A stretch of 38,006 nucleotides of DNA, from NCBI GenBank assembly GCA_944393315.1, contig CALXZT010000005.1, positions 1-38,006 on the forward strand, in the 5' to 3' direction. Position numbers and translations under genes: made by a program. Source of the stretch: an uncultured Clostridia bacterium. GTDB lineage: Bacteria > Bacillota > Clostridia > TANB77 > CAG-508. Numbering within the stretch: position 1 is the stretch's first letter; each line of letters begins with the position of its first letter. The notes below the pieces were generated by a model that had not been told where the DNA came from, searched no databases, and saw only the letters and a list, made by a program, of their open reading frames with translations. This document shows, piece by piece, positions 1 through 5,963 of this stretch.

Positions 1-119
1 TTAATTAATTTATTCCTTATAAATAGTTCATATACTGCATCTCCAATATATGCCCATGTTAATGGTGACATTAATTCCACTTCTTGTTTTGTTCTATCTA
101 TTTTTAAGAATTCTTCCAT
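1..119 (-). CDS. mrnC: Mini-ribonuclease III, N-terminal part (cut by window edge)
   Basis: Only the first 39 codons are present; the gene runs off the left edge. Mini-III is a small dsRNA endonuclease related to the RNase III catalytic domain that trims 23S rRNA precursors in Firmicutes. Reading leftward from ATG 119-117, the peptide begins MEEFLKIDRTKQEVE and continues with LSPLTWAYIGDAVYELFIR, the family signature; the Asp of the GDAVYE motif is one of the acidic catalytic residues. A purine-rich AAAGGA lies about 8 bases upstream, which fixes the start. It sits downstream of the HD-fold and rbgA genes on the same strand and belongs to the host chromosome. The roughly 120 bases between it and the next gene hold nothing I can support. 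Confidence 0.8.
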   Translation of the reverse strand, partial: MEEFLKIDRTKQEVELMSPLTWAYIGDAVYELFIRNKLI

Positions 120-242
120 TTCTTTTATTCCTTTTCTATCTTATTTTATTCATTATTATGTTTCATCTTACCATGTTTTATTATTTTTCAACACTATGTG
201 CCTAACCATCAGTTTTATGCATTATTTATATTATGACATACG

Positions 243-803
243 CTACAAACTAAAAATTTGTATGATATCTTTACAATTTTTTTTTGCTTCTTCAATACAT
301 GCTGGTAATGTTAATAGTTTTTTCTTTTGCTCCATCTTTTCTATTACCCTTTCAACTGATTCTTCATATGGTACACCTCTTAATCCAAGTTCATGAAGCC
401 AAATCAAAGCCCCTCTTACAGTAACAAATTTAAAACATTCTGCATTTTTTACTACCTCTGCTACTAGCGATGTTGCTTCAATTGCATTATGATGTGCCTC
501 AATTGCATTCAAAATCACTTTTTGGTCTTTCTCTGATACGCCCCACTCCTCTAAATACTTTTTAGAAAACTCTGCACTTAATTGTGGATGTTTTTTTTGA
601 ATTTCTCCTTTATAGACACGACTAAAAACTGTATGTTGCAAATATAAGGATATTAATACTAAATCTTTCTCTACATGATATTGATTAGCCAATTGTTCTC
701 CTTTTTCAATTGCAATTTCAGTTAAACCCCATGCAGGCGCTTTATTCTTCTGGGTTTGTTCATACATTAATTCTTTTGCTTTTTTTACTACTTCTTTCAT
801 CAT
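243..803 (-). CDS. HD-superfamily-like protein, probably catalytically degenerate
   Basis: A 186-residue soluble protein, all helical by composition. The layout resembles an HD phosphohydrolase: a helix ending LISLYLQH (residues 50-57), a HH pair at 104-105 in NAIEAHHNA, and NAE at 120-122 where a full HD protein usually has the last metal-binding Asp. The canonical adjacent His-Asp pair is not seen (QH instead of HD), so hydrolase activity is doubtful. It follows rbgA with a short gap and no clear terminator, so it is probably co-transcribed with rbgA. The start is the first of two consecutive ATGs, preceded by GGGAG. No signal peptide or membrane segment. Function is not assigned; the HD call rests on motif spacing only. 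Confidence 0.55.
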   Translation of the reverse strand: MMKEVVKKAKELMYEQTQKNKAPAWGLTEIAIEKGEQLANQYHVEKDLVLISLYLQHTVFSRVYKGEIQKKHPQLSAEFSKKYLEEWGVSEKDQKVILNAIEAHHNAIEATSLVAEVVKNAECFKFVTVRGALIWLHELGLRGVPYEESVERVIEKMEQKKKLLTLPACIEEAKKNCKDIIQIFSL

Positions 804-855
804 CTATAACTCCCTATCAGTTTCTATACGATTTTTCTTCTAATTTTCCAAGATT

Positions 856-1788
856 TTATTGGGCTTTTTCCAATGTTATTCTTCCGATTTTTCCATTCTT
901 AAATTCATCTAATAGAATTCTTGCTGTTTTTTCATCATCAATATTCCCACCAGAAATGATACAACCTCTTTTTTTGCCAATTGTTAAAAAGATTTCGTAT
1001 ATATTTTCATTTTCTGGTCTTTCCTCATTTTCTAATTGTTCATGGATATATTCTTCTGTTAATTTATATCTTTCACATAATTGTTTTGAATAATTTTCTA
1101 TTAAAAATTTGACTAAATAATAGGCAATTTCTGTTCTTTGTAAGATCTCTTCTTTTATTGTCCCTGTAAAAGCAAGATGTAAGGCTACTTCTTCACTCTC
1201 AAATTTAGGCCATAATACACCTGGTGTATCTAATAATTCAATTTTCTCATTGATACGAATCCATTGTTTTTGCTTTGTCACACCTGGTTTATTTCCTACA
1301 CCTGCCGTTGTTCTTTTAGAAATTCTGTTTATAAATGAAGACTTACCTACATTTGGTATTCCTAATACCATTGCTTTTATTTTTCTTCCAATTCTTCCTT
1401 TTTCTACTTGCCCTTTTAAGTCTTCTTCCATAATTTTTTCTATTTTTCTAACACATTCTTCTATTCCTTTTCCAGAATTAGAATCTGTTAGAACGGCTGG
1501 TATGTTTTTGCTTTTGAAATATTCTACCCATCTTTTATTTTGTCTTTCATCTGCTAAATCACATTTATTTAATACAATCATTTTCTTTTTGTTCTTTGTG
1601 ATTTCTGCTATATCTGGATTTTGACTAGATATTGGAATACGTGCATCTAACAATTCTATGACAATATCTACTAATCTTACATCTTCCATAATTTGTCGTT
1701 TCGTTTTGGCCATATGGCCTGGATACCATGATATAACGGCATGTGCGAAATTTTTATCCTCATTTTTTTTATTCTCTTTTTTTTGCAT
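856..1788 (-). CDS. rbgA: Ribosome biogenesis GTPase A, late 50S assembly
   Basis: A 310-residue circularly permuted GTPase (YlqF/RbgA) that binds the late 45S particle and drives 50S maturation on GTP hydrolysis. Motif order is the permuted one: G4 NKCD at 74-77, then G1 GIPNVGKS at 143-150, then G3 DTPG at 187-190. The diagnostic WYPGHMAKTKRQ block is at 21-32 and the C-terminal KRGCIISGG block is present. In B. subtilis RbgA the PGHMAK block starts only a few residues from the N-terminus; here about 20 Lys/Asn/Glu-rich residues precede it. The ATG overlaps the recombinase stop codon as TAATG, so the N-terminal extension, or at least the start codon and expression signals, may come from the inserted element. 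All GTPase motifs are intact. Confidence 0.93.
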   Translation of the reverse strand: MQKKENKKNEDKNFAHAVISWYPGHMAKTKRQIMEDVRLVDIVIELLDARIPISSQNPDIAEITKNKKKMIVLNKCDLADERQNKRWVEYFKSKNIPAVLTDSNSGKGIEECVRKIEKIMEEDLKGQVEKGRIGRKIKAMVLGIPNVGKSSFINRISKRTTAGVGNKPGVTKQKQWIRINEKIELLDTPGVLWPKFESEEVALHLAFTGTIKEEILQRTEIAYYLVKFLIENYSKQLCERYKLTEEYIHEQLENEERPENENIYEIFLTIGKKRGCIISGGNIDDEKTARILLDEFKNGKIGRITLEKAQ

Positions 1789-3464
1789 TAAACCACTTCC
1801 TTATATTCGTTTTTTATACAATTCTTATCTATTATATCACAATTATGCTTTTTTATAAAGTCAATTGCTGAATTATATTCATCCTCATACTTAAAAACTA
1901 TTCTGATATTTTTATCTTTAGAAATATAAATATTTTCTATTAAGTCATCAATAATAGTTTTATCCAAGTTTTCTATCTTTTTATTATATTTATCTAATAT
2001 ATTATTCTCCCTTTTTGATGTTTTTCCCATTTCATTTATTTGTTCTTCTATTTCAATCTTTATTTTCAAAAGTCTTTTTATTTTATTTGAATATGCTTCA
2101 TTATACTCTTCATAATCTTCTTTTGAAATATAGTTACTTTCATAATCTGTTAGTGCTGAACACTTAAAATGATTATATTTTGTAATGTTCTCATCTACAT
2201 TGTTTAGTCTTTCTTGCAATATTTCAAAATCATAATTTATTTTTTCTTTTTGCGAAATACTATCTATTTTTTCTTCTAAATCTATCATTAATTCTATTTG
2301 TTTATTAATTATCTCCAAAACTATTTTCTTCATCTTTTCTTCCGTAATAGAATGGCTTGTACATTCTTTATGTCTCATATATGATGTACAATAATAATAA
2401 ATTTTCCCATTAGGTTTTGCCATAGAAAGATTACAACCACAGTCTTCGCATTTAAGATACCCCGAGAATATATTTAATTGATTATTTTTATTTATTTTAG
2501 TATCTCTATTATATAAAATATTCTGCACTTGTTCATACTCTTTTCTATTAATAATAGCAATATGATGATTTGGCACTCTTATCCATTTTTCCCTTTCATT
2601 TTTCACAATTTTATGTACTTTATGACTTATTCTCTGCATTTTTCCTTGTATTAAATCTCCTGTATATACTTCATTATTTAATATTGCATCTATCTTTTTC
2701 CTATCCCATACATACATACTATTACTTATTTTTTTATTATAATTGAACTTCTTTATTTTATATGCTGCAGGTGGTAAAATATTAAGCTTGTTTAATTCAT
2801 CAATGACTTCTTTTCTACTTTTGCCATTCAAAATCATATCAAATATTTTTCTTACAACCTTTGATGCTATTTTATCTAATATAAACTTATGCTTATTTCG
2901 TTCATCTCTTAAATAGCCATAAGGTGCTTCACTTCCTATAAATTCACCATTTTCTCTTTTAGTATCTAAAACACTCCTTATCTTATTTGAGATATCTCTT
3001 GCATATTCATCATTTAAAAGATTCTTAAATGGAACAATAACATTATTTATAGATTTAGGATCTTTATAACTATCAATATTGTCATTTATTGCAATAAATC
3101 TTATATTATAGCTTGGAAATACTTCTTCAATATATTTTCCTACTTCAATATAGTTTCTTCCAAATCTTGATAAGTCTTTAACTATTATAGCATCTATTTT
3201 ATCTTTTTTTATATCCTTAATCATTCTTTTAAAATCAGGTCTTTCAAAACTTGTTCCTGAATATCCATCATCTATATAAAAATCATATATCTTCATATTA
3301 GGCTCTTTACTTAAATATAAAGAAATTAATTCTCTTTGATTTACAATGCTATCAGATTCAGCATTATCTCCATCTTCACTAGATAATCTGCAATAAACTC
3401 CCACATTCCATTCACTCATGTTATTTTTTGAAATATTTTTTCTTCTACTATTTCTTCCAGTCAT
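1788..3464 (-). CDS. Large serine recombinase (TndX/TnpX type), ICE integrase/excisionase
   Basis: A 558-residue site-specific recombinase that cuts and rejoins att sites through a covalent Ser-DNA intermediate. Resolvase domain at about 17-165: the nucleophile is Ser28 in YCRLSSED, with the conserved IVKDLSRFGRN at 94-104. A recombinase domain follows, with APYGYLRD at 180-187. A zinc ribbon has C339, C342, C359 and C368. From about 390 the C-terminus is charged and coiled-coil-like, as usual for this group. The start has AAGGAGG 8 bases upstream. It is the terminal gene of the element, and its stop codon overlaps the rbgA start as TAATG. A terminator lies just upstream (3517-3543), so it may have its own promoter, which I could not pick out in the short gap. 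It appears intact. Confidence 0.92.
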   Translation of the reverse strand: MTGRNSRRKNISKNNMSEWNVGVYCRLSSEDGDNAESDSIVNQRELISLYLSKEPNMKIYDFYIDDGYSGTSFERPDFKRMIKDIKKDKIDAIIVKDLSRFGRNYIEVGKYIEEVFPSYNIRFIAINDNIDSYKDPKSINNVIVPFKNLLNDEYARDISNKIRSVLDTKRENGEFIGSEAPYGYLRDERNKHKFILDKIASKVVRKIFDMILNGKSRKEVIDELNKLNILPPAAYKIKKFNYNKKISNSMYVWDRKKIDAILNNEVYTGDLIQGKMQRISHKVHKIVKNEREKWIRVPNHHIAIINRKEYEQVQNILYNRDTKINKNNQLNIFSGYLKCEDCGCNLSMAKPNGKIYYYCTSYMRHKECTSHSITEEKMKKIVLEIINKQIELMIDLEEKIDSISQKEKINYDFEILQERLNNVDENITKYNHFKCSALTDYESNYISKEDYEEYNEAYSNKIKRLLKIKIEIEEQINEMGKTSKRENNILDKYNKKIENLDKTIIDDLIENIYISKDKNIRIVFKYEDEYNSAIDFIKKHNCDIIDKNCIKNEYKEVV

Positions 3465-3516
3465 TTTTTATTCCTCCTTCCATTTAAAAGTCTAATGATT
3501 TTAAATAAAAACAACA

Positions 3517-3543
3517 AAGGTACAAATTTAAAATTTGCACCTT
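3517..3543 (-). terminator. Intrinsic terminator between small-gene operon and recombinase
   Basis: Two 13-base arms (3517-3529 and 3531-3543) pair with a single G/T-type mismatch around a minimal centre. On the minus strand the hairpin is followed by TTTGTTGTTTTTATTT. It sits just after the 3552-3839 stop codon and before the recombinase ribosome binding site, so it would limit readthrough into the recombinase gene. Confidence 0.75.
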
Positions 3544-3551
3544 CGTAAACT

Positions 3552-3839
3552 TTATTCATAGATTTTTGCTATCACACCTGTTAAGCAATCTTCTGCACTC
3601 AAAGTATTTTCATTTTCTCTCTTGCTTGAAAATTCTATTTTTACGATTTTTCCATCTATATTAAATATATATGGATTAATTGTTTTATTTATAAAATCTA
3701 ATATTCTTTCATTACCTTTCTTTTTTCTATCTATATTTATTTTTGCTAAATTATCAACTTCATTTATATCTACTTCTTCAATTTTTTTCTTTCTACATTG
3801 AAGTAATTTTTTTTCTAATTCATTTATATTGTATTTCAT
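3552..3839 (-). CDS. Small hypothetical protein, last gene of a three-gene overlapping set
   Basis: A 95-residue charged protein with no membrane segment and no family I recognise. The N-terminal half is Lys/Glu-rich helix (ELEKKLLQCRKKKIEEVD); the C-terminal half contains short beta-like stretches (GKIVKIEFSSK) and ends GVIAKIYE. Its ATG overlaps the stop codon of the preceding gene as ATGA, which implies translational coupling. It is followed directly by a strong intrinsic terminator. Its position next to the recombinase is where Tn916-like elements keep excision factors, but it has no recognisable MerR-like helix-turn-helix, so I do not call it an excisionase. Confidence 0.6.
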   Translation of the reverse strand: MKYNINELEKKLLQCRKKKIEEVDINEVDNLAKINIDRKKKGNERILDFINKTINPYIFNIDGKIVKIEFSSKRENENTLSAEDCLTGVIAKIYE

Positions 3840-4021
3840 ATAATCTCAACCTTATAAATAAATTTAGGTTCTGAATTGAATATTTGATTTAATTTATCAT
3901 TTGTAGAATTTTCTATTACCTTTTTTATATCATCTTTAGCTTTTTCCTTACTAATTTGTTCATGATCCATTGTTATAATTTTTATCATCTTAATATTTAT
4001 TCTATATTTTTTTCTATTCAC
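3836..4021 (-). CDS. Small basic hypothetical protein
   Basis: A 61-residue lysine-rich protein beginning MNRKKYRINIKMIKI. The start is GTG, inside a GTGA overlap with the stop codon of the upstream gene, and its own stop overlaps the next ATG. The pattern looks like strand, helix (EQISKEKAKDDIKKVIE), strand (PKFIYKVEII). The small size, charge and place beside the recombinase would fit a DNA-binding or recombination-directionality protein, but no motif proves this. It was kept because of the tight overlaps on both sides. Confidence 0.55.
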   Translation of the reverse strand: MNRKKYRINIKMIKIITMDHEQISKEKAKDDIKKVIENSTNDKLNQIFNSEPKFIYKVEII

Positions 4022-4203
4022 TTTTGAATTCCTCTCTTTCTTTTTATCTTTTTCTCTTCATATTCTTTTAGATATTTTATTTGTTCTTCATCTTCTAATC
4101 TTTGTTCTTCGTCTGTTTTTTTACTACCACCTAAAATAATTAAAATTATAGGAACTCCAATTAGTAAAAAAATTAATGTAATCATTGAAATAATATCTAA
4201 CAT
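4018..4203 (-). CDS. Small single-pass membrane protein
   Basis: A 61-residue protein with one hydrophobic helix at about residues 4-24 (ISMITLIFLLIGVPIILIIL), then a strongly charged tail rich in Glu and Lys. That predicts an N-terminal membrane anchor with a cytoplasmic tail ending KRKRG. The ATG is preceded by GGAGG at 7 bases. It is the first gene of the three-gene overlapping set, downstream of a long hairpin at 4218-4259. I do not recognise a family. Confidence 0.6.
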   Translation of the reverse strand: MLDIISMITLIFLLIGVPIILIILGGSKKTDEEQRLEDEEQIKYLKEYEEKKIKRKRGIQK

Positions 4204-4217
4204 TTTTATTCCTCCAT

Positions 4218-4259
4218 ATTATCTTAAAGGCTACCCAAATAAGGTAGCCTCAAGATAAT
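4218..4259 (-). promoter_or_regulatory. Two-tier hairpin abutting the RBS of the small-gene operon
   Basis: The outer arms ATTATCTT (4218-4225) and AAGATAAT (4252-4259) pair perfectly. Inside them AGGCTACC (4228-4235) pairs with GGTAGCCT (4243-4250) around a 7-base loop. On the minus strand there is no U-run after the stem; the GGAGG of gene 4018-4203 follows within a few bases. It is therefore more likely an mRNA-stabilising, processing or RBS-modulating element than a terminator. Confidence 0.55.
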
Positions 4260-4289
4260 TTTATTTCTATTTTAGTTTGTTTTTCTATC

Positions 4290-4530
4290 ATTAGATTGCT
4301 ATTGTTTCTAGCACATCGGAATTCCACCGGTCAGAACTCTGACTTGTACTCATTGCTGGGGACGGCTCATTATATAAATATTGGACTACCTATATAACTT
4401 CAACGCTCGAACTATGACTATACAAAAGTTTCTTATATTACCTTCTCATACAAGTACCACACTTGTAGATTATCTAAATAGTTGCCACCCTACCTAGAAT
4501 GTAATATTTGTTATGTATCTAACTACCTAT
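4290..4530 (-). ncRNA. Candidate structured noncoding RNA
   Basis: About 400 bases between genes (4204-4601) hold no plausible ORF, but 4290-4530 has higher G+C than its surroundings and several perfect hairpins. These are GTCAGA/TCTGAC at 4330-4343, TACAAGT/ACTTGTA with a 5-base loop at 4449-4467, and GCTA/TAGC at 4298-4312, with the palindrome GGAATTCC at 4318-4325. The pentamer CTACC (GGTAG on the minus strand) recurs at 4386, 4490 and 4523. Two segments (about 4343-4351 and 4449-4455) could both pair with the same ACTTGTA arm, suggesting alternative folds. Strand is assigned from the flanking genes. I do not recognise an Rfam family. It does not look like tmRNA, SRP RNA, RNase P, a T-box or a group I/II intron. 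Confidence 0.45.
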
Positions 4531-4601
4531 TAAATTTTCAATGTGCATGTCCAAAATAGAAAGATTATTATTTCCTTCTACTTATAAAGGCAAAATGAAA
4601 A

Positions 4602-4811
4602 TTAAAAAGGTAACCTTATTTTTTTAAAATCTTTTATTTTTTTTAATAATTTATCAATTATATAGTCTTTACATTCCTGATTAAATTCGCCATTTATCTT
4701 TGAATGTTTATTTATTAGTGGATCAAATCTTATAATAATTTCAAATGTTGCTCGTTTATTTCCTTTTTTAGCCTGTTTTATTAAATTATAAAGTAATTTC
4801 TTATCTTCCAT
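4602..4811 (-). CDS. Sigma region 2-like HTH_16 protein (Tn916 Orf8-like)
   Basis: A 69-residue helical protein. The pattern LIKQAKKGNKRATFEIIIRF, then DPLINKHSKINGEFNQECKDYIIDKLLKKI, is that of the short Tn916 Orf8/HTH_16 proteins and of region 2 of small clostridial sigma factors such as UviA and TcdR. It overlaps the end of the neighbouring region 4-like gene by 11 bases, and GGAGA lies just before its ATG. Together the pair resembles a sigma factor split in two chains, as with Tn916 Orf7/Orf8 or B. subtilis SigO/RsoA. The likely role is positive control of excision or transfer genes. It ends with the basic tail KIRLPF just before the candidate structured RNA. Confidence 0.65.
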   Translation of the reverse strand: MEDKKLLYNLIKQAKKGNKRATFEIIIRFDPLINKHSKINGEFNQECKDYIIDKLLKKIKDFKKIRLPF

Positions 4812-5211
4812 TTTTTTCTCCTTTTAAATACGAACTCAATTTTTTCTTAACTACTCCTCTTAATTTCTTAATATAATTAGTTGTTGTTTCTAATTTTGAA
4901 GCAGTTATTTTTAATGGAACTTTGTTTATCATGTCTTCCAAAATAACTTTTTCTTTATCATTTAGTTTTAAAACATATTTCTTTATTGTGTAATCTTCTA
5001 AATATTTAATCTTAAATTCACTATGTAAAGATATTTCTGTATCAGTAATTGATACTGGTAATACTTTATCTTCAAGAGGAATTTCTCTAGCAATTTGTTT
5101 CTTATATTTTTTTGCAAAATTAATAGCCATATTGGGAATTATCGTCTCCATATAACTTTTAAAATTATTTACAACATATTCAATTTCTTTATCGCTTGGT
5201 TCTTCTAGCAT
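4801..5211 (-). CDS. Sigma-70 region 4-like regulator (Tn916 Orf7-like)
   Basis: A 136-residue protein. The C-terminal third, KVILEDMINKVPLKITASKL followed by ETTTNYIKKLRGVVKKKL, is a helix-turn-helix of the sigma region 4 kind that would contact a -35 element. I chose ATG 5211-5209, with GGAGG 8 bases upstream, over an in-frame TTG at 5226, because that TTG overlaps the Shine-Dalgarno itself. The SD lies in the 3' arm of the terminator hairpin at 5220-5260, so folding would block both transcription and translation. The next gene overlaps by 11 bases. In Tn916 the homologous pair drives late gene expression. The partner promoter here is unknown. Confidence 0.65.
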   Translation of the reverse strand: MLEEPSDKEIEYVVNNFKSYMETIIPNMAINFAKKYKKQIAREIPLEDKVLPVSITDTEISLHSEFKIKYLEDYTIKKYVLKLNDKEKVILEDMINKVPLKITASKLETTTNYIKKLRGVVKKKLSSYLKGEKNGR

Positions 5212-5219
5212 ATAAAAAA

Positions 5220-5260
5220 CCTCCAATCAAAACGAATTAAAAAATCGTATTGATTGGAGG
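5220..5260 (-). terminator. Terminator hairpin that also sequesters the sigma-gene RBS
   Basis: The arms CCTCCAATCAA (5220-5230) and TTGATTGGAGG (5250-5260) are a perfect 11-base inverted repeat. They are extended by four more pairs (5232-5235 with 5245-5248) after one mismatch. On the minus strand six T residues follow directly, then the sigma-gene ATG. The GGAGG of the 3' arm is that gene's only good Shine-Dalgarno. The preceding 60-codon ORF reads through the 5' arm and stops in the loop (5237-5239), so a translating ribosome would open the hairpin. Confidence 0.75.
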
Positions 5261-5419
5261 CGAACGACAATGTAGTAGGTTAACTTGCTCTTTTAAATAT
5301 GTATGTATATAAAATAAATTTAAAGAGTCATTAAGCACATTTTGAGCTAATGACTCTTTCTCAATTTTAGCATATGAAATAATATATAAAATTATAAAGT
5401 GAGATACTTTATTTTCCAT
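5237..5419 (-). CDS. 60-residue leader-type protein upstream of the split sigma genes
   Basis: It begins MENKVSHFIILYIISYAKIE at ATG 5419-5417, preceded by GGAGG at 7 bases. An upstream in-frame ATG at 5474 is possible but has a weak RBS. The sequence is helical, partly hydrophobic, and contains SLAQNVLNDSLNLFYIHTYL. It ends inside the loop of the terminator hairpin at 5220-5260, so its translation would be expected to melt that hairpin and expose the sigma-gene RBS. Its own SD lies in an internal loop of a larger fold (5419-5513). It may work mainly as a translated sensor, or encode a functional small protein; the sequence alone cannot separate these. I recognise no family. Confidence 0.55.
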   Translation of the reverse strand: MENKVSHFIILYIISYAKIEKESLAQNVLNDSLNLFYIHTYLKEQVNLLHCRSPPINTIF

Positions 5420-5513
5420 AATACACCCTCCGAGCAGATTAAAGTATCTGCACTCTAACTTATTCATTAAATCCATTTATCTTATCGTGAATAAAGTTAC
5501 CTCGAGTGTATTA
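5419..5513 (-). promoter_or_regulatory. Three-way-junction leader around the RBS of the 60-residue ORF
   Basis: TAATACAC (5419-5426) and CGAG (5431-5434) pair with segments of 5501-5513, closing a stem whose internal loop holds the GAGG of the SD. Inside lie two hairpins: 5457-5466 with 5488-5498 (10 bp, one bulge) and GCAGAT/ATCTGC at 5434-5439 with 5446-5451. The closing stem also covers part of the start codon at 5417-5419. The fold is read by eye only. Confidence 0.45.
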
Positions 5514-5544
5514 TTGGAGTTACTATATAAAACAAAAAAAACAC

Positions 5545-5570
5545 AATAATACATTATTACATATATTATT
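5545..5570 (-). terminator. A/U-only terminator directly after the leader peptide
   Basis: AATAATA (5545-5551) pairs with TATTATT (5564-5570). The minus strand continues GTG and then eight T residues. The stem is weak (A/T only), but the 5' arm overlaps the stop codon of the 12-codon leader peptide, the geometry expected of ribosome-dependent attenuation. Confidence 0.45.
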
Positions 5571-5607
5571 ATGATCTTTTATTTTTACTTGTATATAGAC
5601 AATCCAT
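5569..5607 (-). CDS. 12-residue leader peptide of the sigma/excision operon
   Basis: This is a very short ORF, MDCLYTSKNKRS, with an excellent ribosome binding site (AGGAGG at 5614-5619, six bases before ATG). The stop codon falls in the 5' arm of the terminator hairpin at 5545-5570. In Tn916 a leader ORF (orf12) upstream of tet(M) controls element transcription by attenuation, and the arrangement here is analogous without a tet gene. The peptide sequence itself is probably not important. No homology can be judged at this length; support comes from the SD, spacing and terminator overlap. Confidence 0.55.
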   Translation of the reverse strand: MDCLYTSKNKRS

Positions 5608-5676
5608 TTTATCCCTCCTAAAAATTATATATCTTTAGTAGATTACGAATTGTCCTTTGTATTTAAATGACATATT

Positions 5677-5704
5677 ATCATATTTTTTTTAAAAAATTTG
5701 TCGA
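5677..5704 (-). promoter_or_regulatory. Likely promoter of the leader/sigma operon
   Basis: On the minus strand TCGACA (5699-5704, 5 of 6 to TTGACA) is followed after 16 bases by TATGAT (5677-5682, 5 of 6 to TATAAT). The spacer is a T6/A8 tract. Transcription would start near 5670, about 50 bases before the leader-peptide SD. No gene lies between 5608 and 5963; that stretch holds this promoter, the repeats at 5807-5852 and the terminator at 5869-5892. Confidence 0.5.
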
Positions 5705-5806
5705 ATTATGCGAAATGCTTTAAATGTTATATAAAAACATATTTTTTATATTTCATATCATATTTTTGTACTTTTGTATATTATATAGGAAGTTATCGGA
5801 ATTAGG

Positions 5807-5852
5807 TGTAATAAATTGTAATAAAATATTATGATAAAATGTAATAAAATAT
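5807..5852. repeat. Three direct repeats of TGTAATAAA upstream of the leader promoter
   Basis: TGTAATAAA occurs at 5807-5815, and TGTAATAAAATAT occurs at 5817-5829 and 5840-5852. Spacings are 10 and 23 bases, about one and two helical turns, so a regulator could bind on one face. The sequence is A/T-rich, so chance is possible. Confidence 0.4.
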
Positions 5853-5868
5853 GAGATTTTTACAAAAA

Positions 5869-5892
5869 AAGAACTCTTCTTTAAGAGTTCTT
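5869..5892 (-). terminator. Intrinsic terminator after the 5964-7349 gene set
   Basis: AAGAACTCTT (5869-5878) pairs perfectly with AAGAGTTCTT (5883-5892) around a 4-base loop. On the minus strand it runs into a T-rich stretch. It closes the transcript of the two paralogous genes and separates it from the sigma operon promoter. Confidence 0.75.
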
Positions 5893-5963
5893 ATATTCAT
5901 ATATGATTATTATGTATTTTAGAATTTTTCGCTTTTAATATTCTATTTGTAAAGTTCTTTTTA

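Noticed and set aside
3836..4021. Excisionase (Xis) call for the small basic protein next to the recombinase
   Set aside because: Size, charge and place fit, but no winged-helix or MerR-like motif is visible, and serine recombinases use varied directionality factors.
4330..4343. Possible group I or II intron, tmRNA, SRP RNA or RNase P in the 4.2-4.6 kb gap
   Set aside because: Core motifs of these RNAs are missing, and no reverse transcriptase or homing endonuclease is nearby.
4481..4491. AGGGTGGCAAC on the minus strand resembles the T-box antiterminator bulge
   Set aside because: No specifier-loop region, no aminoacyl-tRNA or amino-acid gene downstream and no terminator partner.
5420..5476. 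Upstream in-frame extension of the 60-residue ORF (MDLMNKLE...)
   Set aside because: Its ATG has a weak RBS and the extension runs through two predicted hairpins; GGAGG fits the ATG at 5419.
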